Assembly (NCBI RefSeq): GCF_002794355.1
Contig: NZ_PGOI01000012.1
Location: 1-64,000, forward strand
Reading direction: 5' to 3'
From: Pseudorhodobacter sp. MZDSW-24AT
Lineage (GTDB): Bacteria; Pseudomonadota; Alphaproteobacteria; Rhodobacterales; Rhodobacteraceae
Length of the DNA: 64,000 nucleotides
Position numbers and translations under genes: made by a program
Notes under the pieces: generated by a model
Seen by the model: only the letters and a program-made list of their open reading frames with translations
Databases searched by the model: none
Told to the model about the DNA's origin: nothing
In this document: positions 19,033-26,481 of the stretch, piece after piece
Layout: each line of letters opens with the position of its first letter
How positions within the stretch are numbered: position 1 is the first letter of the stretch

Positions 19033-19905
19033 ATGCGTATCGTCTACCACCTTGGCGCCCATTGCACCGATGACGAGCGCCTTTTGCGCTGTTTGCTGAA
19101 GAACCGTCAGGTTCTGGGCGCTCAAGGCATCGTGGTCCCGGGACCCGCCCGCTACCGCTCATTGCTGCGGGATACGGCCATCACGCTCAAGGGCCAAGCC
19201 GCGAACCGCGACACGCAAGCGCTGGTGCTGGAGCAGATCATGGAGGAAGACGGGGCTGAGCGATTGGTGCTGTCGTGGGACAATTTCCTGTCCTTTCCGC
19301 AATGGGTTTTGAAGGATAGGCTGTATCCGGCAGCAGCAGAGCGGGTCCGCGCCTTCACGCAGATCTTCCCCGAAATCGACGCCGAGTTTCATCTGGCCAT
19401 CCGCAATCCGGCGAGCTTTCTGCCAGACCTGTTTGCCAAGCAGCGCGACAAAAGTTTCGAGCAGTTCATGGACGGCATTGATCCGCAGGATCTGCACTGG
19501 TCGGAGGTGGTCGAGGACGTGCTGAAGAACAACCCCGGCGTGCCACTGACGGTTTGGTGTGACGAAGACACTCCGCTGATCTGGCCCGAGGTTCTGCGGG
19601 TGGTGTCGGGCCATGCAGAGGGCACCGTGCTGGAAGACAGCGATGATTTGCTGCACCACATCATGTCGCCCGAAGGCGTGGCGCGCATGAATGCCTATCT
19701 TGAAACTCACCCGGTTCAGACGATCGCGCAGCGGCGACGCATCGTTTCGGCGTTTCTTGACAAGTTTGCCTTGCCAGACCGAGTCGAAATGGAGCTGGAC
19801 GTGCCGGGATGGACCGAAAAGATGGTGACCACGCTGACGGCCAATTACCATGCCGATGTGGCGCGCATCCGGGCGATGCCCGGGGTGACCTTCCTTTCGG
19901 CGTAA
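19033..19905 (+). CDS. Uncharacterised sulfotransferase-like protein
   Basis: 290 residues, no signal peptide or membrane helix. The opening MRIVYHLGAHCTDDERLL resembles the HLGAHKTGTT start of bacterial sulfotransferase-fold proteins, but the P-loop-like PAPS-binding residues (KTGTT) are replaced by CTDDE, so sulfotransferase activity is doubtful. A later IRNPASFLPDLFAKQ matches the RNP/RxP element of the same fold. I do not know a function. The start at 19033 is chosen over a TTG at 18997 because the family-like HLGAH begins right after it. It is divergent from the ABC permease and ends at a shared terminator. Confidence 0.6.
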   Translation: MRIVYHLGAHCTDDERLLRCLLKNRQVLGAQGIVVPGPARYRSLLRDTAITLKGQAANRDTQALVLEQIMEEDGAERLVLSWDNFLSFPQWVLKDRLYPAAAERVRAFTQIFPEIDAEFHLAIRNPASFLPDLFAKQRDKSFEQFMDGIDPQDLHWSEVVEDVLKNNPGVPLTVWCDEDTPLIWPEVLRVVSGHAEGTVLEDSDDLLHHIMSPEGVARMNAYLETHPVQTIAQRRRIVSAFLDKFALPDRVEMELDVPGWTEKMVTTLTANYHADVARIRAMPGVTFLSA

Positions 19906-19924
19906 GGCGCAAAAGCCGCGACAC

Positions 19925-19953
19925 AAAAAAGGGGCGCAAAACGCCCCTTTTTG
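19925..19953. terminator. Bidirectional terminator between 19033 gene and gapR
   Basis: AAAAAGGGGCG / CGCCCCTTTTT with a five-base loop, giving a T run on both strands between two convergent genes. Confidence 0.9.
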
Positions 19954-19964
19954 CTTGAAGACGG

Positions 19965-20219
19965 TCAGGCCATGCCGAGGGCGGTCTTGTACATTTCCAG
20001 CACAGCCTCTTCTTCGGCAATCTCATCCGGCTTGCGCTTGCGCAGGGCAATCACCTTGCGCATCACCTTGGTGTCATAGCCGCGGCCCTTGGCTTCAGCG
20101 AACAGCTCTTTTTCTTGTTCGGCAATGTCCTTTTTTTCAGCTGCCAGCTGTTCGGCCCGCTCGATGAACTGGCGCAGCTCGTCGGCGGTCACGGAGTAGT
20201 TGTCAATTGCGTCGCTCAT
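19965..20219 (-). CDS. gapR: GapR-like DUF2312 nucleoid protein
   Basis: 84 residues, almost entirely helical and charged: TADELRQFIERAEQLAAEKK then DIAEQEKELFAEAKGRGYD and the basic MRKVIALRKRKPDEIAEEE. This is the DUF2312 family, which includes Caulobacter GapR, a DNA-clamping protein that follows over-twisted DNA ahead of forks and RNA polymerase. The basic RKRKP patch is the expected DNA-contact region. Two tandem ATGs occur (20222, 20219); the second has better spacing to GAGG. Confidence 0.9.
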   Translation of the reverse strand: MSDAIDNYSVTADELRQFIERAEQLAAEKKDIAEQEKELFAEAKGRGYDTKVMRKVIALRKRKPDEIAEEEAVLEMYKTALGMA

Positions 20220-20341
20220 CATGGCCTCGTGCTGTGCGGTTTGACTTCATCCCTAACGCGGGCGTCTCGGGGGTTCAAGGCTTGCGCAGCGGGCAGGCTT
20301 CGGCTAGGCGGCGCGGGACCATAGCCAAAGGAAAACGACAG

Positions 20342-20557
20342 ATGGACATGCTGATCTGGGGAGGCGCTGCCTTGACCATGACGGGCGTTCTTGCGCTGGT
20401 GTGGTGCATTCTGCTTGCGATGCGGGCGCGCAAATCCAGCCTGCCCGAAGATCAGATCAAAGCGCAGCTTCAGCGCGTTGTGGTGCTGAACCTTGGCGCA
20501 CTCGCCGTCTCCGCGCTCGGGCTGATCGTTGTGGTCGTTGGGGTCATTCTGGGCTGA
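20342..20557 (+). CDS. Small two-helix membrane protein
   Basis: 71 residues: a first hydrophobic helix (GAALTMTGVLALVWCILLAM), a short basic/amphipathic cytoplasmic loop RARKSSLPEDQIKAQLQR, and a second helix (LNLGALAVSALGLIVVVVGVI). I do not recognise a family, but this form is common in Rhodobacterales. The start MDMLIW is placed at 20342 from the hydropathy; the open frame continues upstream as non-hydrophobic, basic sequence. Its last 14 bases overlap the 3' end of the convergent FadJ-like gene, with no terminator between them. Confidence 0.65.
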   Translation: MDMLIWGGAALTMTGVLALVWCILLAMRARKSSLPEDQIKAQLQRVVVLNLGALAVSALGLIVVVVGVILG

Positions 20558-22352
20558 TCGCCGCTGAAAACCCCCGACCGACTGACACCAGCCTGTCAAG
20601 CGCAGGCACCGGTTCCCACACATCTGCTTCGGCGGCCCAAAGCCGAAGATCACGCCGAAGGATCATCAGGCCGCGTTGGTCTGCCTGATACATTGGCCCG
20701 CCACATTCTGCGGGCAATCCAAGCCCATGGATCGCAACCAAATCGATGTCGGCGGCAGACTGGGCAACGCCCTCGGCCAGCAAGCGCGTGCCTTCGTTTG
20801 CCAGAGCAGCCAACCAGCGCCGCGTGATTTCCTCCGGCGCCATGTCGCGCGGTTCCGGGCGAGAGTCGGTTTTTGGCAAACGGGGAGATGCAACCCCAAA
20901 GTCGGTCAAGGCGGCCAGAATGGCCTCATCGCGCACGCCCGACGCATGCATCGCGCGCAAGGCCGCGCCCCCTGCCCCGGCCAGTCTTGACGCGATCCCC
21001 GGACCAGACGGCTGCGCAGTCAGTATCACGATCTGCCCAAGGCGGCGCAAAAACGCGAGGCTTTGGGCCGCCGCCGCTGCCGACCAAGGCTGCGGCAGAC
21101 CAAGTTCGGCCACCCGGCCCGAAATCGTCAGACGAAACGCACCGGCAGGCAATTCGCCGCGCCCCATCACCAGCAAGGGCACCTGTGCTCTGACGGGTGG
21201 AAGCGGCGTCTCTGCAGCCACCAGCACCAGATCCGCCCCCTCCAGCGCTGTGGCATCGGAAAAGGTCCGCAAGCGCGACCAATCGGCATCCCTCTTTGCT
21301 GCGGTCAGCGCACCAGATTGCACGGCGGCCTCTTGTCGGGCAGCAATGCTTTGCAACAAGGCCACCAGCCGTGCGCGATCTGGTTCCCAGATCTGGACCG
21401 ACATCCCGCGCACCAAAGCCATCAGAGCCAAGGCCGTGCCCTGAGGGGAGGCGCCCACCCATGTCGGGCAGGTCACAGGCTCCGGCGTCACCCCCTGCAA
21501 GGCCTCAGGCATCTGCGCGGCGCTGCGCTCGGCGCGGATCAGATGCGCCAAGGCCCCGGTCTGAGGCAAGCTGTCACGCTCGGCGGCAAGGGTTGCCTCA
21601 AAGGCCAGTCCCTGTGCAAGTGGCAGCAAAAGCGCCGCTTCAGCACAATCCGCCAAGGCCATGGCAAGGCTTCCTTCGGATGCAGTCGCGCGCACAGCCT
21701 TGACGGCGCGCAAGAAGCTGCGGCCATCCTGTCCCCCCCTCTCGCGGGGGGAACGCAGAGCATGTCTCTGGGCCCATGCTCTCGCCGCGGCCACGCAATC
21801 GGCCGCTGTTTCACCTTCGACCACCTGATCGACAAGACCTATGGCCAAAGCCTCGGGCGCTGGCACCGGGCGCGCGTCGATCAGCAGACGCAACGCCTGT
21901 TCAGCGCCAACCGCAAGCGGAAGGCGCTGCGTGCTTCCAGCACCGCTGATCCGGCCCAAGCGTGCCGCCGAGAAAACGATCCGCGCGGCAGGTGTTGCAA
22001 CCCTTGCCTGCGCCGCGATGGCAAGCTCTGCGCCTACACCGCACACCAGCCCTTCGAGCAAGATACAGACGGGGACAGGCGAGGCGTCGATCGCCAGACA
22101 CAGGTCAGCCAATGTCGGGGTCGCTGCATCGTCTTCGCCGGGAAGGTCGGGACCGCCATCAGGGTAACGCGCCCAGTGCCTGTCCGCAGAACGGAGCAGA
22201 ACAAAAGCGGTTTCGCGATCCAGCCCAGACAGCGCATCCACCAAGGCGCTGCGCTGCATAACGCCCATCCACTCACCCTCCACAGGCCGTGACACGACAA
22301 TCTCGGCGAATGCGTCCGTGTGGGTCACATTGATGCCGTTTGTCACTGTCAT
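20544..22352 (-). CDS. FadB/FadJ-like enoyl-CoA hydratase/3-hydroxyacyl-CoA dehydrogenase, probably degenerate
   Basis: 602 residues with the order of a beta-oxidation multifunctional enzyme: a crotonase domain (residues ~10-200), a Rossmann-like segment (~295-420) and a 3HCDH C-terminal block ending GLPAECGGPMYQADQRGL. Key residues look lost. In the crotonase part the oxyanion block GLVCGVGAEL keeps Glu109, but the second catalytic Glu (PE before LG) is Ala129 in FSAARLG. The NAD motif GxGxxG reads GASPQG (300-305), and I find no catalytic-His FFxPxH block. It is about 100 residues shorter than typical FadJ. It may be a non-catalytic or altered-function paralogue. The start at 22352 has AAGGA upstream; no partner thiolase is adjacent. 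Confidence 0.75.
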   Translation of the reverse strand: MTVTNGINVTHTDAFAEIVVSRPVEGEWMGVMQRSALVDALSGLDRETAFVLLRSADRHWARYPDGGPDLPGEDDAATPTLADLCLAIDASPVPVCILLEGLVCGVGAELAIAAQARVATPAARIVFSAARLGRISGAGSTQRLPLAVGAEQALRLLIDARPVPAPEALAIGLVDQVVEGETAADCVAAARAWAQRHALRSPRERGGQDGRSFLRAVKAVRATASEGSLAMALADCAEAALLLPLAQGLAFEATLAAERDSLPQTGALAHLIRAERSAAQMPEALQGVTPEPVTCPTWVGASPQGTALALMALVRGMSVQIWEPDRARLVALLQSIAARQEAAVQSGALTAAKRDADWSRLRTFSDATALEGADLVLVAAETPLPPVRAQVPLLVMGRGELPAGAFRLTISGRVAELGLPQPWSAAAAAQSLAFLRRLGQIVILTAQPSGPGIASRLAGAGGAALRAMHASGVRDEAILAALTDFGVASPRLPKTDSRPEPRDMAPEEITRRWLAALANEGTRLLAEGVAQSAADIDLVAIHGLGLPAECGGPMYQADQRGLMILRRDLRLWAAEADVWEPVPALDRLVSVGRGFSAAISPE

Positions 22353-22682
22353 GTCCTTGTTTTGCGCACGCCGTTGCACAGTGCAGCGCAAGGGGACGCG
22401 CGGTCAAGCCGCGATGCGCCCGCAACGGAGGCGCGGCTTGCCGGGCAAGCAGTCCGATCAAACCGGCATATTGTCTAACTCGGTGTCACCCTCAGCGTCC
22501 CACGCAGCATGAGCCCCCGCTGTCCGATCTGCCAAGCCCGGCAAAAGATGCCACAAGGCATGCATCTCGCACAGCAAGGGGGAAAGCGGAGACGTGTTCG
22601 GCGCGACGGTGCCCTCGGCACCATCGCCTGCCAGATGTGCCGTCCTGCGCACAGTTCGCTCGACTCCCATGGATGCCCCCTC
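22353..22682. other. 330-base region without a recognised gene
   Basis: Between two minus-strand genes. Short overlapping frames exist on both strands (for example a plus frame from 22509 with a CPIC and a CQMC pair), but they run into the dksA-like gene and none has a clear ribosome site or family match. I see no hairpin with a T run. Confidence 0.5.
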
Positions 22683-23009
22683 TTACGCTTTCGCCGCACA
22701 GCTGCGGCAGAGGGGCGTAAAGGGCAGCACATCCAGGCGGGCTTCGCCAATCTCGTCTCCGCAGCGGACGCAAAGCCCATAGCTCCCCGCCTCGAGACGT
22801 GCGAGCGCGGCATCGATCATCCGCGTTTCGGCCTGAGCAGAAAGGCCTATGCTTTCCAGAACCTCATCACCTTCGCGTTCAGTCGCCAAATCTTCCCAGT
22901 CCCGGTTCTGGTGGCTGTCGAGTTCACTTTCGATCGCCGCCATACGGTCTGCGAGCTTTGTGCGCCGATCGATAAGATGCGCTTTGCGGTCTGCCAAAGT
23001 CTTGCCCAT
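22683..23009 (-). CDS. TraR/DksA-family zinc-finger protein
   Basis: 108 residues. An N-terminal helical hairpin (residues ~10-70) leads to a C4 zinc finger CVRCGDEIGEARLDVLPFTPLCRSC at the C-terminus. The hairpin tip reads WEDLATEREGDEVLE, lacking the DxxDxA tip of classical DksA. Members bind the RNA polymerase secondary channel and alter initiation, often with ppGpp; whether this short one does so is unproven. The start at 23009 is preferred because GGGAGG precedes it by four bases; a TTG at 23021 is the frame start. Confidence 0.85.
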   Translation of the reverse strand: MGKTLADRKAHLIDRRTKLADRMAAIESELDSHQNRDWEDLATEREGDEVLESIGLSAQAETRMIDAALARLEAGSYGLCVRCGDEIGEARLDVLPFTPLCRSCAAKA

Positions 23010-23098
23010 GATGCCTCCCAAGGTTTTCTCCAGTGTCGGGCAGTCCCGCGAGCTCCGCCTTGATGCATGTCAAAGACTCGATAGATCTGCAGGACAAT

Positions 23099-23118
23099 AC
23101 ATTCAAATCTTGCAATGT
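23099..23118 (+). promoter_or_regulatory. Candidate sulfide/persulfide-repressor operator
   Basis: ACATT and AATGT form an inverted repeat with ten bases between. The inner part reads ATTC-N8-CAAT, one base from the ATTC-N8-GAAT pattern I recall for the ArsR-type SqrR/BigR repressors. It overlaps the -35 box of the downstream promoter, the right position for repression. No such repressor gene is in the window. Confidence 0.5.
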
Positions 23119-23138
23119 GTTTAGCGCTTGCCTATATC
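23110..23138 (+). promoter_or_regulatory. Sigma-70 promoter of the sulfur operon
   Basis: TTGCAA (23110-23115), 17-base spacer, TATATC (23133-23138), about 28 bases before the first start codon. Confidence 0.55.
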
Positions 23139-23165
23139 AGCGCCAGACAGCCAACGGAGATGACA

Positions 23166-24029
23166 ATGACCGCCACTGTTCAGGGATTTTTCGACGAAGC
23201 GACCAATACGATCACCTATGTGGTGGTTGAGCCCCACGGAAAAGCCTGCGCCGTGATCGATTCGGTGCTGGATTTCGACTATGCCTCAGGGCGGACAGAC
23301 ACCCGCTCGGCGGACCGTGTGATCTCTTATATCCAAGAGCATGGCCTTGACCTGCAATGGATCTTGGAAACGCATGTCCACGCCGACCACCTTTCCGCCG
23401 CACCCTATATCCAAGAGCGCTTGGGCGGAAAGATCGGCATTGGCGACCAGATAACCGTGGTGCAGAACACCTTCGGCAAGATCTTCAACGAAGGCACGCG
23501 CTTCCAGCGCGACGGGTCGCAGTTTGATCGGCTGTTCCGCGAGGGCGACTCTTTCCATATCGGCCAGATGCGCGGCGAAGTCCTTCACACGCCCGGCCAC
23601 ACACCTGCGTGCCTCACCTATGTGATTGAAGACGCTGCCTTTGTCGGAGACACACTGTTCATGCCCGATTTCGGAACGGCCCGCTGCGACTTTCCGGGCG
23701 GTTCGGCGGAAACGCTGTTCGACTCGGTGCAAAAGATCATGGCGCTGCCGGACGAAACGCGGATTTTCGTGGGCCATGACTACAAGGCCCCGGGACGAGA
23801 AGAGTTTGCGTGGGAAACCACGGTGGGGGCGCAGAAGGCGCTGAACATCCACGTTGGCGCGGGAAAAAGCCGCGAGGATTTTGTTGCCATGCGCCAAAGT
23901 CGTGACGCCACCTTGGGAATGCCGCGTCTGATCATCCCGTCGCTGCAGGTCAACATGCGCGCAGGGCAAATGCCCGAGCCTGAAGACAACGGCAAAACCT
24001 ATCTGAAAGTCCCGATTAACGGCCTCTAG
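23166..24029 (+). CDS. MBL-fold persulfide dioxygenase-like protein (ETHE1/Blh type)
   Basis: 287 residues of the metallo-beta-lactamase fold: THVHADHLSAA metal motif, LHTPGHTPACLTYV, GDTLFMPDFGTARCDFPGG and FVGHDY in order. The HxHxDH plus DFGTARCDFPGG loop is typical of ETHE1-like persulfide dioxygenases and of the C-terminal part of Blh proteins, which oxidise glutathione persulfide to sulfite using one iron. Two in-frame ATGs (23160, 23166) exist; 23166 is preferred because GGAG ends seven bases before it. It heads a four-gene sulfur operon with two YeeE/YedE proteins and a TIGR01244-like protein, which agrees with sulfide detoxification. Confidence 0.88.
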   Translation: MTATVQGFFDEATNTITYVVVEPHGKACAVIDSVLDFDYASGRTDTRSADRVISYIQEHGLDLQWILETHVHADHLSAAPYIQERLGGKIGIGDQITVVQNTFGKIFNEGTRFQRDGSQFDRLFREGDSFHIGQMRGEVLHTPGHTPACLTYVIEDAAFVGDTLFMPDFGTARCDFPGGSAETLFDSVQKIMALPDETRIFVGHDYKAPGREEFAWETTVGAQKALNIHVGAGKSREDFVAMRQSRDATLGMPRLIIPSLQVNMRAGQMPEPEDNGKTYLKVPINGL

Positions 24030-24065
24030 TCCGCCTTGCCCCTTTGTCCCAAATGGAAAGTCATC

Positions 24066-24494
24066 ATGCTGCAACAAGACTGGATCTGGGGCCTGATCGG
24101 CGGCCTCATGATTGGAGGCGCGGGCGCGCTTTTCCTTTTGCTCAACGGTCGGATCATGGGAGCCTCCGGTATCATCGGTGGCTTGGCAGACGGGTCGGGA
24201 CGAGGCAATTGGGCGGAGAGAGTGGCGTTTCTGGCAGGTCTGGTGCTGGTTCCGCCACTTTTGGCTGGGCTTGTCGATGAAATTGACACGCATTTGACCG
24301 ACAACCTCTGGCTTCTGGTCGCCGCAGGCCTGTTGGTCGGTTTTGGCACCCGGCTTGCAAATGGGTGCACATCTGGCCACGGGGTCTGCGGCATTTCGCG
24401 CCTGTCTTGGCGCGGCATCGCAGCCACGTTGGTTTACCTGCTTGCGGGAGGACTCACTGTGGCGGCATTTCGTTATCTGATGGGAGCCATTTGA
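24066..24494 (+). CDS. YeeE/YedE family membrane protein (PmpA-like)
   Basis: 142 residues with about four hydrophobic helices. The key block GFGTRLANGCTSGHGVCGIS (residues ~97-116) carries the conserved cysteine used for thiosulfate/sulfur-compound transfer in YeeE/TsuA relatives. It is half-size compared with YeeE and is presumably completed by the next gene, as in PmpA/PmpB pairs. The start at 24066 (MLQQDWIWG) is chosen by hydropathy; the ribosome site (GGAAAG) is weak. It lies 36 bases after the MBL gene. Confidence 0.87.
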   Translation: MLQQDWIWGLIGGLMIGGAGALFLLLNGRIMGASGIIGGLADGSGRGNWAERVAFLAGLVLVPPLLAGLVDEIDTHLTDNLWLLVAAGLLVGFGTRLANGCTSGHGVCGISRLSWRGIAATLVYLLAGGLTVAAFRYLMGAI

Positions 24495-24495
24495 T

Positions 24496-24915
24496 ATGGC
24501 GCGTCTGTTTGCGGCGGCGCTGTCAGGCGCCCTCTTTGGAGCCGGGCTTTTGGTGTCTGGCATGGTGGATACTGCGAAAGTCCAAGGGTTTCTCGATGTG
24601 TTCGGGCGGTGGGACCCAACCCTCGCCTTCGTGATGGGGGGAGCGATCGTTCCGATGGTCTTTGCATGGCGGATGGCCGAACGGCGCAAGACTGCCTTGC
24701 TGGGCACGCCGATCCCGCCAAAGCCTGCACAAAAGCTGGATCGCAACCTGATCCTTGGCTCGCTTTTGTTCGGAGCGGGTTGGGGGCTGGTCGGGCTCTG
24801 CCCCGGCCCGGCCTTGGCCGCCGCTTTCCTGAACGGGATCAGCGGAGTGGTCTTCCTTGTTGCGATGCTGGCCGCTATGGTTGCGACGCCCGCGCTGCGC
24901 CGCGCCCTGACCTGA
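24496..24915 (+). CDS. YeeE/YedE family membrane protein (PmpB-like, DUF6691)
   Basis: 139 residues, about four helices, second half-size YeeE-like protein. The motif GLVGLCPGPALAAAF (residues ~98-112) holds its conserved cysteine. It begins one base after the preceding stop, so translation is coupled. Together the pair likely forms a small sulfur-compound transporter. Confidence 0.87.
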   Translation: MARLFAAALSGALFGAGLLVSGMVDTAKVQGFLDVFGRWDPTLAFVMGGAIVPMVFAWRMAERRKTALLGTPIPPKPAQKLDRNLILGSLLFGAGWGLVGLCPGPALAAAFLNGISGVVFLVAMLAAMVATPALRRALT

Positions 24916-24926
24916 GGAGACATCGG

Positions 24927-25352
24927 ATGGATATCCGCGCCCTGACCCCCGACTATGCTGTTGCGCCCCAGATCGACCCCGAGGATTTTGCCGCCATCAA
25001 GGCCGCAGGATATACACGGGTGATCAACAATCGCCCCGATGCAGAAATTCCCCCGTCGCATCAGACATCTGTCATGAAAGCGGCAGCAGAGGCGGCCGGG
25101 TTGGAGTTCGTCGCCAACCCCGTGATTGGCGGCGCCCTCACGATGAGCAATGTCACCGCACAGGCCGAGGCAATCTCCTCCTCTTCGGGGCCGGTTCTGG
25201 CCTATTGCGCAAGCGGCAATCGGTCTTCGATCTGTTGGGCCTTGGCAAAAGCAGCCGATGTTCCGGCCGATGACCTCATCGGAACGGCGGCACGTCATGG
25301 CTACAACCTGGAAGGGCTGCGCCCGCAACTGGAGGCGTTGTCCAATCGTTGA
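24927..25352 (+). CDS. TIGR01244-like phosphatase/sulfurtransferase-fold protein
   Basis: 141 residues resembling the N-terminal domain of Blh proteins (beta-lactamase hydrolase-like, DUF442/TIGR01244). The P-loop CASGNRS at about residues 94-100 is the CxxxxR dual-specificity-phosphatase-type active site, preceded by INNRPDAE (Asp/Glu loop). GAGGAG lies seven bases upstream of the ATG at 24927. In many bacteria this domain is fused to the MBL persulfide dioxygenase; here it is a separate gene in the same operon. The exact reaction (sulfur transfer or phosphatase) is not established. Confidence 0.82.
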   Translation: MDIRALTPDYAVAPQIDPEDFAAIKAAGYTRVINNRPDAEIPPSHQTSVMKAAAEAAGLEFVANPVIGGALTMSNVTAQAEAISSSSGPVLAYCASGNRSSICWALAKAADVPADDLIGTAARHGYNLEGLRPQLEALSNR

Positions 25353-25362
25353 TTGGGTTTGC

Positions 25363-26397
25363 CTAACCTGTGCCGGTGGCCGAAAACTGCATAAAGTCAA
25401 TCTCTTGCGCCGCTGGCATCTGAACCGCTGTCTTTGAGATGTCTTCTGCAAAGGCATCTGCGCCGTGCAAAGCCTGTGGCGCGCTGTGCAGCTTCGGCGG
25501 TGGCGCACTGGCCGCCTGGTATCCGCCTGAGGTCAGGCGCAAGGCGCGCATACCCCGATGCTGTCCCAGACGGCCTTCACCCACCGCGCGCCGGTCCAGG
25601 CCTTCACAACGGATCAGGTCCAAGGCGGCATTCGGCAAGGGCAAAATCATATCGACCGACAAACGCAGGACGGCGGACAAGGGTAAGGACAGCCGCGTCA
25701 GCACCGCATCCAGCGGGCAGCAGGCCCCTTCGACGTTTTCGGCGAGCGCAGAGGCAAAATCCGGAAGCGGTGCGCCATCAGCAGCGGGCTGTGGCGTCAC
25801 ATGCGCCTGATGCCCTTGCCCATCGGCCGGAAGCACAAGCACCATGTCGCCTGTGCGGGCGCCTTGAGCCAGCGACAATCGCGCCGTCAGCGCGCGGTAA
25901 CTGATATCCTCCAGCAAAAGACCCAGAGGCCGCGCCTCTTCGATAAAGGACGCAAAGCGAAAGCCCCCGACCCAGATCAGATCAGGCAAGCCAGCCAGGG
26001 CGTCTTCCAGATAGGACAGGGCAAGATCTGCCAAAGGCGACAACATGGCGGCATCAGTGCGGGTGGGTTTGCGCGGTTCTGGTGCTTGGGTGCCGCATTT
26101 GCCAATGGTCAGGATTTCGACCATGGCCGAAACCAAGGGCGGGGAAAGAATCAGCAGGCCAAGGCTGTCTTCGGGGCCTTCTAACATCAAGATCAGGGCA
26201 TGTTCCGGCGGCATGTCGAGCAGTTCAGGCAAGGAGAGACGCGCCATGGACAGGCTGATAAAGTCGACCGGCAATTGCATCATGTCGCGCGCCGCCCGCG
26301 CAAAGGCCAGCCTCCACGCACGCTCTGCCCCAATGCCGGCATCGCCAGAAAGCGGCTGCGTGGATTGCAGCTTTTTACGCAACACCTCACCCGGCAC
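25363..26397 (-). CDS. FliM/FliN-family flagellar switch-like protein
   Basis: 344 residues. The central part (~30-200) has a FliM middle-domain-like alternation, and residues ~215-290 contain a SpoA-like block (LDAVLTRLSLPLSAVLRLSVDMILPLPNAALDLI, quoted here only as the position of the motif's hydrophobic core). The last ~50 residues are Ala/Pro rich and probably disordered. The FliM N-terminal CheY-binding LSQ(D)EIDALL motif is absent. No other flagellar gene is nearby. It starts with GTG (26397) behind AGGA. An adaptor or specialised C-ring role is inference. Confidence 0.65.
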   Translation of the reverse strand: MPGEVLRKKLQSTQPLSGDAGIGAERAWRLAFARAARDMMQLPVDFISLSMARLSLPELLDMPPEHALILMLEGPEDSLGLLILSPPLVSAMVEILTIGKCGTQAPEPRKPTRTDAAMLSPLADLALSYLEDALAGLPDLIWVGGFRFASFIEEARPLGLLLEDISYRALTARLSLAQGARTGDMVLVLPADGQGHQAHVTPQPAADGAPLPDFASALAENVEGACCPLDAVLTRLSLPLSAVLRLSVDMILPLPNAALDLIRCEGLDRRAVGEGRLGQHRGMRALRLTSGGYQAASAPPPKLHSAPQALHGADAFAEDISKTAVQMPAAQEIDFMQFSATGTG

Positions 26398-26481
26398 GGC
26401 AATCCTGTCCTTGCTTGCTTTTGGGCAGTGTCCCGCAGCGACATTACCAAAGCATTGACAAGAACACGCGCCTTTCGCGTT

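Noticed and set aside
22509-22680. Possible small zinc protein (CPIC ... CQMC) on the plus strand
   Set aside because: The frame runs on into the dksA-like gene with no stop, and no start signal is visible.
23286-25508. 740-codon minus-strand frame opposite the sulfur operon
   Set aside because: Shadow of four well-supported plus-strand genes; its translation is rich in Arg, Gln and His without domains.
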